A stretch of DNA of 64,000 bases, from positions 124,001 through 188,000 of the forward strand of contig DASTSO010000023.1 of assembly GCA_035760645.1 (NCBI GenBank), read 5' to 3'. The notes under the pieces are model-generated. The model had not been told where the DNA came from, ran no database searches, and was given only the letters and a program-made list of their open reading frames with translations. This DNA is from DASSTY01 sp035760645 (GTDB taxonomy: Bacteria > Gemmatimonadota > Gemmatimonadetes > Gemmatimonadales > GWC2-71-9). Both the position numbers and the translations under genes were made by a program. Of the stretch, positions 53,016 through 62,619 are shown piece by piece. Numbering within the stretch: position 1 is the first letter of the stretch; each line of letters begins with the position of its first letter.

Positions 53016-54021
53016 CTCGTGGGAAGAATTGAAGGTACCCGAGCGGGTCCGGCTCGTCGGCGAGCCCCGGCGACTCCGCCGCCGCCGCGAGCGCCGGCCG
53101 GAGATCGGCCGGCCATGCGGCGCGAAATGCAAGACTTTCGCCCGACACGGGATGGCGCAGCCGGAGCCCCGCGGCGTGGAGCGCCTGCCGGGGGGTGGCG
53201 CGCTCCAGGCGGTCGGCCGTGGCCCGGGCGGCGCCCGAGATCCGCCGCGCCCCGCCCCCGGCGTAGACCGGATCGCCCACCACCGGGTGGCCGACGTGCT
53301 CGAGATGGACGCGGATCTGGTGCGTGCGCCCCGTGTGGAGTTCGAGCCGCAGGAGGTCGGCCACCCCGAAGCGCGCGGCGGCGAAGGCGTCGGTGCGCGC
53401 CGGCCGGCCGCCGGCGAGGACCGCCATCCGCTTCCGGTCCCGCGGGTGCCGGGCGAGCGGAGCTTCGATGACCGTGGGGCTCTCGTCCAGGTGTCCCCAG
53501 GCGAGCGCCGCGTAGGTGCGGTGCACCCGGCGGTGCGCGATCGCGTGCTGCAGCCGCCGGTGGGCGACGTCGCTCTTCGCCACCAGCATGAGCCCCGAGG
53601 TGTCGCGGTCGAGCCGGTGGACGATCCCCGGCCGCCCCTCCGCCCCGCCCGCGAGCGTCGTGCCGCGCGCCACGAGGGCGTTGACGAGCGTGTCGTCCCA
53701 GTGGCCCGGCGCGGGGTGGACGACCAGCCCCGCGGGCTTGTCGATCACGGCGAGGTGCTCGTCCTCCCAGACCACCGTGAGCGGGATGTCGGCGGGCTTG
53801 AGGGTGCGGGGCGGCTCCGCCGTCGGGAGCCGCACCTCCACCCGCTCGCCCCGCGCCAGGGCGCGCGAGGCGCGGGCGACGGCTCCGTTGACGCTCACGC
53901 GCTTGTCGGCGACGAGCCGCGCGGCCTGGGTCCGCGAGAACTGGAGCTGGTCGGCGAGAAAGCGGTCGAGCCGTTCGGCGCCGTCCGCGGCGACGGTGAA
54001 GACGAGGAGCTCGTCGCTCAC
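53008..54021 (-). CDS. rluD: Ribosomal large-subunit pseudouridine synthase, RluD type
   Basis: 337 residues from a GTG. N-terminal S4 RNA-binding domain (RLDRFLADQLQFSRTQAARLVADKRVSVNG), then the RluA-family catalytic motif HRLDRDTSGLML with the nucleophilic Asp, and GRTHQIRVHLEHVGHPVVGD. It pseudouridylates 23S rRNA. It is 7 bp from lspA, a very common pairing. RluC/RluA specificity cannot be fully excluded. Confidence 0.92.
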   Translation of the reverse strand: MSDELLVFTVAADGAERLDRFLADQLQFSRTQAARLVADKRVSVNGAVARASRALARGERVEVRLPTAEPPRTLKPADIPLTVVWEDEHLAVIDKPAGLVVHPAPGHWDDTLVNALVARGTTLAGGAEGRPGIVHRLDRDTSGLMLVAKSDVAHRRLQHAIAHRRVHRTYAALAWGHLDESPTVIEAPLARHPRDRKRMAVLAGGRPARTDAFAAARFGVADLLRLELHTGRTHQIRVHLEHVGHPVVGDPVYAGGGARRISGAARATADRLERATPRQALHAAGLRLRHPVSGESLAFRAAWPADLRPALAAAAESPGLADEPDPLGYLQFFPRDG

Positions 54022-54028
54022 TCGCGGC

Positions 54029-54547
54029 TCACGCGATCGGCGCGCGCTGCCCGGCCGCCGCCTCGGCGCGCCGGTTGTCCTCGCGCCAGAGCGAGAGCGC
54101 GAGGGCGAGCGCGCCGCAGCTCACGGCGATGTCGGCGACGTTGAAGGTCGGCCAGCGGAGATCGCCGATGCCGACGTCGAGAAAGTCCACCACCCCGCGC
54201 GCGCTGCGGATGCGGTCGACGAGGTTGCCCGCCGCCCCACCGGCCACGAGTCCGAGCGCGAGCTGGCGGAAGCGATCGCCCGCCGGCGCGGTCCAGGCCA
54301 TGCGCGCGAGCACGCCGATCGCGAGGATCGCGACGGCGAAGAAGACCCAGCGGGAATAGGGGCCGACGTGCAGCCCGAACGCCGCCCCCTGGTTGTGGAC
54401 GAGCCGGAGCTGGAACCAGTCGCCCAGCACCGGCACGCCGGTGAAGCGCGGCAGCGACGCCTCGGCCGCGAACTTGGTGACCTGGTCGAGGATGAGGGTG
54501 GTGAGGATCGCCACCCAGAACGGCCGCCGGTCAGCGGCGCTTGTCAT
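54029..54547 (-). CDS. lspA: Lipoprotein signal peptidase
   Basis: Aspartyl membrane protease that cuts prolipoproteins at the lipobox Cys. 172 residues, four membrane helices. Conserved blocks: LDQVTKF, VHNQGAAFG, GGAAGNLVDR, VVDF with Asp121 and FNVADIA with Asp139, whose 18-residue spacing fits the catalytic Asp pair. The window's own lipoproteins are its predicted substrates. Its start lies inside the end of the dksA/traR gene. Confidence 0.95.
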   Translation of the reverse strand: MTSAADRRPFWVAILTTLILDQVTKFAAEASLPRFTGVPVLGDWFQLRLVHNQGAAFGLHVGPYSRWVFFAVAILAIGVLARMAWTAPAGDRFRQLALGLVAGGAAGNLVDRIRSARGVVDFLDVGIGDLRWPTFNVADIAVSCGALALALSLWREDNRRAEAAAGQRAPIA

Positions 54548-54914
54548 TCTCTTCCTTCTCCTTGCAGGCGATGCAGAGCCGCGCGTGCGGGAGCGCGTCG
54601 AGGCGCTCGAAGTTGATCTCCTGCCCGCAGTGGTGGCAGCGCCCGAACTTCTCGGGATCGCGGTAGAGGCGGCGCAGCGCCTCGTTCACGTGCCACAGGT
54701 AGCGGCCCTCCTGGGAGGCGAAGAGGAACTGCTTCTCGCGCTCCATCGCGTCGGTGCCCTGGTCGGCCATGTGGAAGGAGTAGGACGACAGGTCCCCGTC
54801 GGAGGACTGGAGGCTCGTGTTGAACGACTCGTCGTAGTACCCGAGCTCCTTCATCACGCGCGCGCGCTCCTCCAGGAGCCGCTTCTCGAGATGCGCCAGC
54901 TGCTTCTTGTTCAT
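54531..54914 (-). CDS. TraR/DksA-family zinc-finger protein
   Basis: 127 residues from the ATG at 54914. Helical coiled-coil N-terminus (KKQLAHLEKRLLEERARVMKEL) and a C-terminal four-cysteine zinc finger, C-H-H-C-G and C-I-A-C-K, with a Lys/Asp-rich tail. Such proteins bind RNA polymerase through the secondary channel, sometimes with ppGpp. Whether it is a true DksA is unclear because the coiled-coil tip acidic residues are not certain. Overlaps lspA by 17 bp. Confidence 0.86.
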   Translation of the reverse strand: MNKKQLAHLEKRLLEERARVMKELGYYDESFNTSLQSSDGDLSSYSFHMADQGTDAMEREKQFLFASQEGRYLWHVNEALRRLYRDPEKFGRCHHCGQEINFERLDALPHARLCIACKEKEENDKRR

Positions 54915-54918
54915 CCGT

Positions 54919-54924
54919 CTCCTC
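54919..54924 (-). promoter_or_regulatory. Ribosome-binding site deciding the traR/dksA start
   Basis: GAGGAG on the minus strand lies 4 nt before the ATG at 54914 and overlaps the alternative GTG start at 54926. This favours the ATG start. Confidence 0.6.
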
Positions 54925-54978
54925 ACCCTGCGTTGGGGACCGTGCGGCGCGCGGCGTCGTGCCGCGCCGCCGGCCCGG

Positions 54979-57900
54979 TCAGGTCGCCGGTTCGTGGCGT
55001 CGCACCGCGAGGACCGCGGCGTGTCCTTCCACCTGCACCGCCTGCTCGAGATCGGCCTGCGGGGCGCTCGCGCCGGCGTGCAGCGCGCGCGCGAGCGTCT
55101 CCTCCCGGAGGAACGCCCCGTGGGTCCGCGCCGCGTCGGTCACGGCGGCGTCCCCGTCCACCCACAGCTCGATCCGGTCCGTGAAGGCGTAGCCCGCCTC
55201 GCGGCGGAGCCGCTGGATCCGGTTGACGAGCTCGCGGGCGAGCCCCTCGCCCCGGAGCGCCGCGTCGAGCCGCGGGTCGAGCGCCACGACGAACGGCCCG
55301 TCGCTCGCCACCAGCCAGTCGCTCGCCACCTCGCGCTCGACGACGACGTCCTCGGGGAGGTAGCTCACCTCGGTGCCGTCCGCGAGGGCGAGCACCGCGG
55401 GCGTGCCCGCCTCGAGCGCACGGAGCTGGTCGGCCGAGAGCGCGGCGGCCGCCTGCGCCACCTCGGGGGTGCGCTTCCCGTAGCGCTTGCCGAGCGTGCG
55501 GAAGTTGGCCTTGGCCCGAAGCCGCACGAGCTCGGTGTCGGCCGCCACGACGTCCACCCGCTTCACGTTGACCTCGTCCCGCAGCACGTCGAGGAGCGCG
55601 TCGAAGGCGGCGCCCCGCACCGCGACCGGGACCGCGACCTGCATCGCCGCGAGCGGCTGGCGGACCCGCAGGTTCGCCTCCTCCCGTGCGGCGCGCGCGA
55701 GCGACGCGAGCCGCCGCACGGCATCCATCGCCGCCTCGAGCGCCGGGTCGGACCAGGGGCCAACCTCGGGAAACCGCGCGAGGTGCACCGAGGTTCCGGT
55801 GAGCGCCCGGTGCAGCCAGTCGCTCGCGAAGGGTGCCGCCGGCGCGAGCAGCCGAGCCACCGTGACGAGGCAGCGGTGCAGCGTCTCGAGCGCCGCGGGA
55901 TCGGCCTCGGCGTCGGGCGCCCAGAAGCGCGCGCGGTTGGTGCGCACGTACCACTGGCTCAGGTCCTCGACGACGAAGTCCATGAGCGCGCGCACGCCGT
56001 CCGTGACCTCGTAGCCGCTCCAGGCGGCCGTCACGGCGGCCACCGTCGCGTCGCGCCGACTGAGAATCCAACGGTCGGCGAGCGCGAGGTGCTCCGCCGC
56101 CGCCGGCTCCCGCTCCACCGGCGCACAGGGCGTCCAGTCGCCCGCGTACTGGGCGAAGAACGTATAGGTGTTCCGGAGCGCGTTGAGGAACTTCCCCGCC
56201 GCCTCGGGAATCGCCTCGGGGTCGAAGCGCTTCGGCAGCCAGACCTGGCTCGAGGCCAGCAGGTAGAGCCGCACGGTGTCGGCGCCATAGGCGCGCACCA
56301 TGTCCCAGGGGCTCACCACGTTGCCCCGGCTCTTCGACATCTTCTGCCCCTCGGCGTCCAGCACGAGCTCGTTGACGATCACGTGCCGGTAGGCCGGCGC
56401 GTCGAACGCCGCCGTGGCGATCGCCAGCAGCGAGTAGAACCAGCCGCGCGTCTGGTCCACGCCCTCGCAGATGAAGTCCGCCGGGAAGTGCGCGCGGAAC
56501 TCCGCCTCGTGCTCGAACGGATAGTGCCACTGCGCGTAGGGCATCGAGCCCGAGTCGAACCAGGTGTCGATGACCTCGGGGCTGCGCCGCATCGTGCCGC
56601 CGCACGTCCCCTGCCCGTCCGCGCAGCCGCAGGCCCAGGTGTACTCGTCGATGAACGGCTTGTGCGGATCGAAGTCCGCCGGGAGCGGCTGCCCCCAGCG
56701 CTCGGCGAGCTGCGCGTAGCTGCCGACCACCTCGACGTGCGCGGGATCGCGGTCGCAGACCCACACGGGGAGCGGCGTGCCCCAGTAGCGGTCGCGCGAC
56801 AGCGCCCAGTCGACGTTGTTCTCGAGCCACTCGCCGAAGCGGCCGGCGCCCACCTCGGGCGGATGCCAGTCCACCTGCGCGTTGAGCTCGAGCATCCGCG
56901 CCTTGACGCGCGAGGTCCGCACGAACCACGAGTCGCGCGCGTAGTAGATCAGCGCGCTGCGGCAGCGCCAGCAGTGCGGGTACGAGTGCGTGTAGGGCGC
57001 GGTGAGATGCCAGCGGCCGTCCTGCTTGAGGCGCTGGATGATGAGGTCGTTCGTCTCGCGCGCGGTGACGAGCCGGCCCTCGATCTCGGGCCAGCGGGTG
57101 CCGTGAAAGGTACCGTCCGGACCGACCGGGCGCACCAGGGCGAGCCCGTGCTCCTGCCCCGCCTGGTAGTCGTCGGCGCCGAAGGCGGGCGCGAGGTGGA
57201 CGAGGCCCGAGCCGTCTTCCGCCGTGACGAACGCCGCGCCCACCACGACCCGCGAGACGCGGTCCTCCGGCAGCGCCACCACCTCGAGCGGCCGCTCGTA
57301 GCGCAGCCCCACCAGCTCGCTCCCCGGGAAGGTGCGCACCGCCCCCACCTCCGCGAACGTGGGCGCCCCCTTCTGCGCCGAGATCGGGAGCGCCGCGGCG
57401 CGCGCCGTCGCGAGGATCACGGTGCGGCCATCCACCGGGTACTCGCCGTACTCGAGCTCGGGATTCACCGCCACCGCGACGTTCGAGAGCAGCGTCCAGG
57501 GCGTCGTGGTCCACACCAGCAGCTGCCGCGCCGGGTCGCCGGCGAGCGGGAAGGTCAGGTAGACCGAGTTGGTCTGGACGGTCTCGTAGCCCTGGGCGAG
57601 CTCGTGGCTCGAGAGCACCGTGCCGCAGCGCGGGCAGTACGGCAGCACCCGGTGCCCGCGATAGAGCAGCTCGCGGTCGAAGAGCCGCCGGAGCAGCCAC
57701 CAGACGCTCTCGACGTAGTCGTTGCTGAAGGTGACGTACGGGTGCTCGTAGTCGAGCCAGTAGCCGATCCGGTCGGAGAGCTCCTCCCACTCGGCCTTGT
57801 ACGTGAAGACGCTCTTGCGGCTCAGGGCGTTGAACGCCTCGACGCCGTAGGCCTCGATCTCCTTCTTCCCCGTCAGCTTGAGCTGCTTCTCGACCTCGAT

Positions 57901-58179
57901 CTCGACCGGCAGTCCGTGCGTGTCCCAGCCGGCGATGCGCGTCACCTGGCGACCCTGCATCACCCGGAAGCGGCAGACGAGGTCCTTGATCGTCCGCGCG
58001 AAGACGTGATGGATCCCCGGCCGGCCGTTGGCGGTCGGCGGGCCCTCGTAGAAGACGAACGGCGCCCCGTCCCGCGTCGCCTCCTGCGTGCGGCGGAAGA
58101 GGTCCTCGGACTGCCACAGCTGGAGCACGCTCTGCTCGAGCTGATCGGGAGTGAGGTCGGGCCAGGGTGCGAAAGCCAT
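54979..58179 (-). CDS. ileS: Isoleucyl-tRNA synthetase
   Basis: Class Ia synthetase, 1066 residues. HIGH-type signature at PGIHHVFARTIKD, editing-domain CP1 region in the middle, KMSKSRGN of the second catalytic motif, and a C-terminal anticodon-binding domain. The size and the lack of an obvious C-terminal Cys4 zinc finger point to the longer eukaryote-like bacterial IleS type; that type is often mupirocin-tolerant, here an inference. It precedes dksA/traR and lspA, a usual order. Confidence 0.96.
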   Translation of the reverse strand: MAFAPWPDLTPDQLEQSVLQLWQSEDLFRRTQEATRDGAPFVFYEGPPTANGRPGIHHVFARTIKDLVCRFRVMQGRQVTRIAGWDTHGLPVEIEVEKQLKLTGKKEIEAYGVEAFNALSRKSVFTYKAEWEELSDRIGYWLDYEHPYVTFSNDYVESVWWLLRRLFDRELLYRGHRVLPYCPRCGTVLSSHELAQGYETVQTNSVYLTFPLAGDPARQLLVWTTTPWTLLSNVAVAVNPELEYGEYPVDGRTVILATARAAALPISAQKGAPTFAEVGAVRTFPGSELVGLRYERPLEVVALPEDRVSRVVVGAAFVTAEDGSGLVHLAPAFGADDYQAGQEHGLALVRPVGPDGTFHGTRWPEIEGRLVTARETNDLIIQRLKQDGRWHLTAPYTHSYPHCWRCRSALIYYARDSWFVRTSRVKARMLELNAQVDWHPPEVGAGRFGEWLENNVDWALSRDRYWGTPLPVWVCDRDPAHVEVVGSYAQLAERWGQPLPADFDPHKPFIDEYTWACGCADGQGTCGGTMRRSPEVIDTWFDSGSMPYAQWHYPFEHEAEFRAHFPADFICEGVDQTRGWFYSLLAIATAAFDAPAYRHVIVNELVLDAEGQKMSKSRGNVVSPWDMVRAYGADTVRLYLLASSQVWLPKRFDPEAIPEAAGKFLNALRNTYTFFAQYAGDWTPCAPVEREPAAAEHLALADRWILSRRDATVAAVTAAWSGYEVTDGVRALMDFVVEDLSQWYVRTNRARFWAPDAEADPAALETLHRCLVTVARLLAPAAPFASDWLHRALTGTSVHLARFPEVGPWSDPALEAAMDAVRRLASLARAAREEANLRVRQPLAAMQVAVPVAVRGAAFDALLDVLRDEVNVKRVDVVAADTELVRLRAKANFRTLGKRYGKRTPEVAQAAAALSADQLRALEAGTPAVLALADGTEVSYLPEDVVVEREVASDWLVASDGPFVVALDPRLDAALRGEGLARELVNRIQRLRREAGYAFTDRIELWVDGDAAVTDAARTHGAFLREETLARALHAGASAPQADLEQAVQVEGHAAVLAVRRHEPAT

Positions 58180-58220
58180 CGGGGTCCTGTCTGTCCAGTC
58201 GGTCGGGCGCTCGCGGGCGG

Positions 58221-58928
58221 TCAGCGGGCGTCGCGGGCGCCGAAGAGAATGGTGCCAAGGCGCACGAGCGTGGCCCCCTCCTCCACGGCGATCGGGTAGT
58301 CGCCCGACATGCCCATGCTCAGCTCGGGGAGGCCGTGCCCCTCGCGCTCGGCCGCGTCGCGCAGCGTACGGAGGAGGGCGAAGGTGCGGTGCAGCTCACG
58401 CTCGTCCGCGTCGAAGGCCGCCATCGTCATGAGCCCCCGCACCTCCAGCCGCGGCAGGTCGCGGAGCGCGTCGAGCAGCGCCGGGAGCGCGTCGGGCTCG
58501 ACGCCGCCCTTCTGCGGCTCGGCCGAGCAGTTGACCTGCACAAGGATGCGCTGCCGGGCGAGGGGGTCCGCCGCCGTGCCCGCGGCGGTGCGCCGAGCGA
58601 GCTCGGCGGCGAGGTCGAGCCGGTCCACCGAGTGGATCAGCGCGAACCGTCCCACCGCGTGGCGCGCCTTGTTGCGCTGCAGCGTGCCGATCAGGTGCCA
58701 CTCGACCGCCACGTCGGCCGTCGCGTCCTGCTTGGCGAGGGCCTCCTGGACCCGGTTCTCTCCCACCGCGCCGACCCCCGCGGCGGCGGCCGCGCGCACC
58801 GCCTCCGGGCCGTGCGTCTTCGTCACCGCCACCACCCGTACCGGCCGCTCCCAGCCGCCCTTCGCCCGCTGCCGCTCGATCACCTCGCGCACTTCGGCGA
58901 GCCGGCTCGGGAGCTCGGGGAATGGCAT
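58221..58928 (-). CDS. PLP homeostasis protein YggS/PROSC family
   Basis: 235 residues. PLP lysine in RVVAVTKTHGPEAV, then VGENRVQEAL, WHLIGTLQRNKA, and MSGDYPIAVEEGATLVRLGT, which are the family blocks. These proteins bind PLP and affect its balance but have no known enzyme activity. The ATG at 58928 gives the standard length; longer openings upstream are unrelated. ileS is 41 bp downstream. Confidence 0.94.
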   Translation of the reverse strand: MPFPELPSRLAEVREVIERQRAKGGWERPVRVVAVTKTHGPEAVRAAAAAGVGAVGENRVQEALAKQDATADVAVEWHLIGTLQRNKARHAVGRFALIHSVDRLDLAAELARRTAAGTAADPLARQRILVQVNCSAEPQKGGVEPDALPALLDALRDLPRLEVRGLMTMAAFDADERELHRTFALLRTLRDAAEREGHGLPELSMGMSGDYPIAVEEGATLVRLGTILFGARDAR

Positions 58929-58981
58929 AGCCTGGAAATTTACATGAATCGGGGGGTAAAAGAAGGCGGGAGGGCGGCCGG

Positions 58982-61414
58982 CTACCTCGGCACCGCCCGG
59001 TTCGGGCTCGTGTCCGGCGGCGCGCCCAGCGCCTGGCGTCGCATCTCGTCGAGGGCGGCGCGGAGGGCGGGATTGGTGGAGAGCTCGGTGGCGCGCTCGA
59101 GATTCCGGGCCATCTGCTGCGGCTCGCCGCGCGTCTGGTAGGCGTAGGCGAGCTGGGTGAAGGGGAGCGAGAGCGTCGCGGCGAAGCTCGCGTCGGTGGT
59201 CTCGAGGCGGGAGAGGTCCGCGCCCGGGAGCTCGCCGTAGCGGTAGGTCTCCCAGGCGAGGCGCACGGTCAGCGGGACGTCGAGCGGCGCGCCCGCCAGG
59301 CGGCGCAGGTCGTAGCGCGGCGAGGTGGTGTCGATCGGCGTCGTCTCGAGCCGATAGCCCAGCGCCTGCTGCACCACGTGGCCGTCGAGGCCGGCGAAGT
59401 TGCGGCCGGCGGTCACCGACCACACGACCGGCCGGCGGCCGGCGTTCTGCTGCAGCACCCGGAGAGTGAGGATGTCGTTGGGGCCGAGCACCGTGCCGGC
59501 CGGGAGCCGCGCCTGGAGCGGGCCCACCGGCACCGCGATGTCGCGTGGGAGTCGCTGCAGGTACATCGCCTGCTGGATCTCCTCGTCGCGCATCGTGTGG
59601 AGCGGCCAGGTGGGCTTCGCCGGGTGCAGGCCGCGCCAGACGGCGGGCGCGGCGGCCTCGTCGAAGTCGCGCACCGGCTGGTCGCGCAGCTGACGCATGT
59701 ACCAGTCGGTGTTGCCCAGGGCGAGGCAGAGCACCGTCACGTCGCGGCGGATGCCGGCCACCTCCTGCGCCCACCACAGCGGGAAGGTGTCGTTGTCGCC
59801 GTAGGTGATCAGGATGCCGTAGGGCGGCACCGTCTGCAGCAGGTTCCAGGCGACGTCGGCCGGCAGGGAGGCGGCGGGCGTCTGCCGGCGGGTGGCGGCG
59901 CGCCAGTTGAGCGCGAGCGGCACGAGCCCGGCCGCGAGCACCGCGCCCGCGAGCGCGCGCCGCGCCCCGTCCCGTCCCGCGCCGCCCGGCCGCGCGAGCA
60001 GCGCGCGTCCCGCGTCGGCGAGCCCCATCCCCGCCCAGAGCCCCCAGACGACGAAGCTGACGACGAAGAAGTAGTCGCGCTCGCGCACCTCGTGGTCCGC
60101 GGGGCTCGGATACAGGTCGTAGCCCTGGCTCGCGCCGGGCTTGAAGTTCATGTAGACGACGAGCCCGAGCCCCGTGACGAGGAAGAGCGTGAGCAGCAGC
60201 CACCACGCCGGCCGGTCGGCGCGGCGCTGCGCGAGCGCGCCGCGGATGCCGAGCCAGAGGAACGCGATCGTGACGAGCGTGCGCGCCCAGAGCTCGCCCG
60301 CGGGCGTGGCGAGGCGGAGCCCCAGCCCCTTCGCCCACTGCCAGTCGAAGTAGAGCAGGTAGTTCTGGAGCTGCAGCCAGAAGATCGTCAGCGTGCGCCC
60401 CGGGTTGTCGGGGCCGTGCGGCACGGTGGGGTCGTCGAGCGGCGTGCGCACCGGATACTGCGCGCGGCGGATGACGTCGAGCAGCGCCGGCCACGTGTCC
60501 GGCTGCGCCTCGTTGACGATCGGATGCTGGCCCGCGCGGATGTAGAGGAACAGATACGGCGTGACGCCCACCGCCGCGACGGCGAGCGCCGTGAGCGCGA
60601 AGGCGAGCGCTCCCGCGGTCGCCGCGAAGGCGGCGGCGGCGAGGAAGCAGAGCCCGCCCAGGAGCGTGAGCGTCCCGCTGCCCAGCCCGGTGCCGATGAG
60701 GAGCGCCCAGGTGCCCGCCACCACCGCCGCCTGCGCCCACTCGCGCCGCCGCACGCGCGCATCGGCGGCCGGGGCGGCGTGAAGCGTCGCGGCGAGAAAG
60801 ACGATCACCGCCGGCCCCACGAGCAGCGCGAGGAGATGGTTCGCGACGGCGAGCCCGAGCAGGTAGACGACGAGGAGCAGCACGCGCGCCGCGGCGGGCT
60901 CGGCCCGGCGCCGGCGCCAGACGAGGCAGAGCCAGCAGACGAGCGCGATGAGGAGCTGCGCGACGGCGTAGACCTCGGTCTCGTTCGAGTTCTGCCAGTT
61001 GGTGAACGTGAACGCCGCCGCGATCGCCGCGGCCGCGCCCCCGCCGATGCGGAGCAGCCGCGCCGCGCCCGCCTCGAGCCCCGCCGTCGCCGGCCCGAGG
61101 CACTCGTGCGCCACCAGGAAGAACGCGCCCGCCGAGAGCGCGCTGCAGGTGGCGCTCAGCAGGTTGGTGCGCGCGGCGAACTCGCCGACGAACGGCAGCA
61201 GCGCGCCCCAGACGTGGCCGATCATGACGAAGAGCGGCGTCCCGGGCGGATGCGGGATCCCCAGGATCTTCATCGTGGCGATGAGCTCGCCGGCGTCCCA
61301 GAAGGTGACCGTCGGCGCGAGCGACAGGGCGTAGCCGGCGAGCACCAGCAGGGTCACCACCAGCGCGGCGCGATAGGGCGGCCGCTCGGTCGTCGGAGCG
61401 TAGGGCGCGGTCAC
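58982..61414 (-). CDS. DUF2723 polytopic membrane protein (glycosyltransferase-like)
   Basis: About 810 residues from a GTG at 61414. N-terminal half has roughly a dozen membrane helices; the DUF2723 opening is seen in FWDAGELIATMKILGIPHPPGTPLF, with acidic residues placed as in GT-C/O-mannosyl-transferase-like proteins. The C-terminal half is soluble and periplasmic (GDNDTFPLWWAQEVAGIRRDV). An in-frame CTG at 61435 overlapping the folP stop as CTGA is a possible alternative start, adding 7 residues. Sugar donor and acceptor unknown. Confidence 0.85.
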   Translation of the reverse strand: MTAPYAPTTERPPYRAALVVTLLVLAGYALSLAPTVTFWDAGELIATMKILGIPHPPGTPLFVMIGHVWGALLPFVGEFAARTNLLSATCSALSAGAFFLVAHECLGPATAGLEAGAARLLRIGGGAAAAIAAAFTFTNWQNSNETEVYAVAQLLIALVCWLCLVWRRRRAEPAAARVLLLVVYLLGLAVANHLLALLVGPAVIVFLAATLHAAPAADARVRRREWAQAAVVAGTWALLIGTGLGSGTLTLLGGLCFLAAAAFAATAGALAFALTALAVAAVGVTPYLFLYIRAGQHPIVNEAQPDTWPALLDVIRRAQYPVRTPLDDPTVPHGPDNPGRTLTIFWLQLQNYLLYFDWQWAKGLGLRLATPAGELWARTLVTIAFLWLGIRGALAQRRADRPAWWLLLTLFLVTGLGLVVYMNFKPGASQGYDLYPSPADHEVRERDYFFVVSFVVWGLWAGMGLADAGRALLARPGGAGRDGARRALAGAVLAAGLVPLALNWRAATRRQTPAASLPADVAWNLLQTVPPYGILITYGDNDTFPLWWAQEVAGIRRDVTVLCLALGNTDWYMRQLRDQPVRDFDEAAAPAVWRGLHPAKPTWPLHTMRDEEIQQAMYLQRLPRDIAVPVGPLQARLPAGTVLGPNDILTLRVLQQNAGRRPVVWSVTAGRNFAGLDGHVVQQALGYRLETTPIDTTSPRYDLRRLAGAPLDVPLTVRLAWETYRYGELPGADLSRLETTDASFAATLSLPFTQLAYAYQTRGEPQQMARNLERATELSTNPALRAALDEMRRQALGAPPDTSPNRAVPR

Positions 61415-61431
61415 GGTCGGAAGGGGGTGAG

Positions 61432-62615
61432 TCAGAGCTGGAGATCGGCGCGGGCGTCGAGCACCCCGCGCGCGAGCGCGAGCGCCGCGCGGGTGGCGGC
61501 GACGTCGTGCACACGGAAGAGGCGCGCGCCGCGCTCGTAGGCGAGCGCGCAGGCCACGGCGGTGACGCCGTCGCGCCCGGCGGGCTCGTCGATGCCGGCC
61601 AGCACGCCGAGAAAGCGCTTCCGCGACGGCCCGACCAGCACCGGGCGACCCAGGCCCTCGAGCGCCGCGAGCCGGTCGAGGAGCAGCGCGTTCTGCGCGA
61701 CGCGCTTGGAGAAGCCGAGGCCGGGATCCAGGACGATCGCCTCCTCGGCGACGCCGGCCGCCACCGCCGTCGCGAGCGCGCCGCGCAGCTCGGCGACGAC
61801 CTCGCCCACGACGTCGCCGTAGGCGGCGTGCGTGTAGGAAGCCATCTCCTCGAACCCGCCGCGCGAGTGCATGAGGATGAGTCCCGCCCCGCGGGCGGCC
61901 GCCACCTCGGCGATCGCGGGCTCGAGGCGCAGCGCGGAGACGTCGTTCACCGCCGCCGCCCCCTCCTCGAGCGCCACCCGCGCCACCTCGGCGCGCACCG
62001 TGTCCACGCTCACCACGAGCGCCGGATGCCGCGCGACGAGGGCGGCGAGGACGGGCCGCAGCCGCGCGAGCTCCTCCTCGACGCCGACCTGCCCTGCCCC
62101 GGGCCGGCTCGACTGCGCTCCCAGGTCGATCACGTCGGCCCCGTCCTCGAGCAGCCGGTCGGCGTGCGCGAGCGCCGCGTCGAGCTCCTGGTGGCGGCCG
62201 CCGTCGCTGAAGCTGTCGGGCGTGACGTTGAGGATGCCGACCAGGACCGGCCGGTCGAGCGGCACGGGGCCGCGGGCCGTGCGCCAGGCGGCGACCGGCT
62301 CGCCCGGGAGCGCGAGCCCGAGCTGGAGGGCGAGCTCCGAGAGCGCCTCCGGCACCGTCCACGGCCGCGCGAGGGCGCCGATGCGGGCGCGGCTCCCGGA
62401 GAGCACGACCCAGTCGGGGCCGGTGACCAGATCGAGACCGAGGCGCCCGGCCATCGGCACGAGCGCCTCGATCGCGCGCTCGTCGAGCGCGGTGACGTGG
62501 AAGGCGAGGGCGTGACTGCCCGTGGCGCTCGCCGCCGCCTGGCCCTCGTCCCAGCCGTGGCCGCGGAGCGCGTCGCGCACCGCGGACGGCGAGTGGAGCG
62601 CCAGGGGCGTGACGA

Positions 62616-62619
<4 letters not shown>
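61432..62619 (-). CDS. folP: Dihydropteroate synthase with N-terminal extension
   Basis: Condenses p-aminobenzoate with hydroxymethyldihydropterin diphosphate in folate synthesis. From the GTG at 62619 it has 395 residues. The catalytic domain runs from about 115: VGILNVTPDSFSDGG, DLGAQSSRPGA, VSVDTVRAEVA, VNDVSAL, DPGLGFSK and VGPSRKRFLG. The first about 115 residues are an extra domain (FHVTALDERAIEALVPMAGRLGLDLV, VVLSGSRARIGALARPW). Such long FolP forms are known in some phyla. Overlaps the ftsH stop (GTGA). Confidence 0.93.

Noticed and set aside
54907..58299. Long plus-strand open frame opposite ileS
   Set aside because: Antisense shadow of a fully conserved synthetase; Arg/Val/His-rich composition and no family resemblance.
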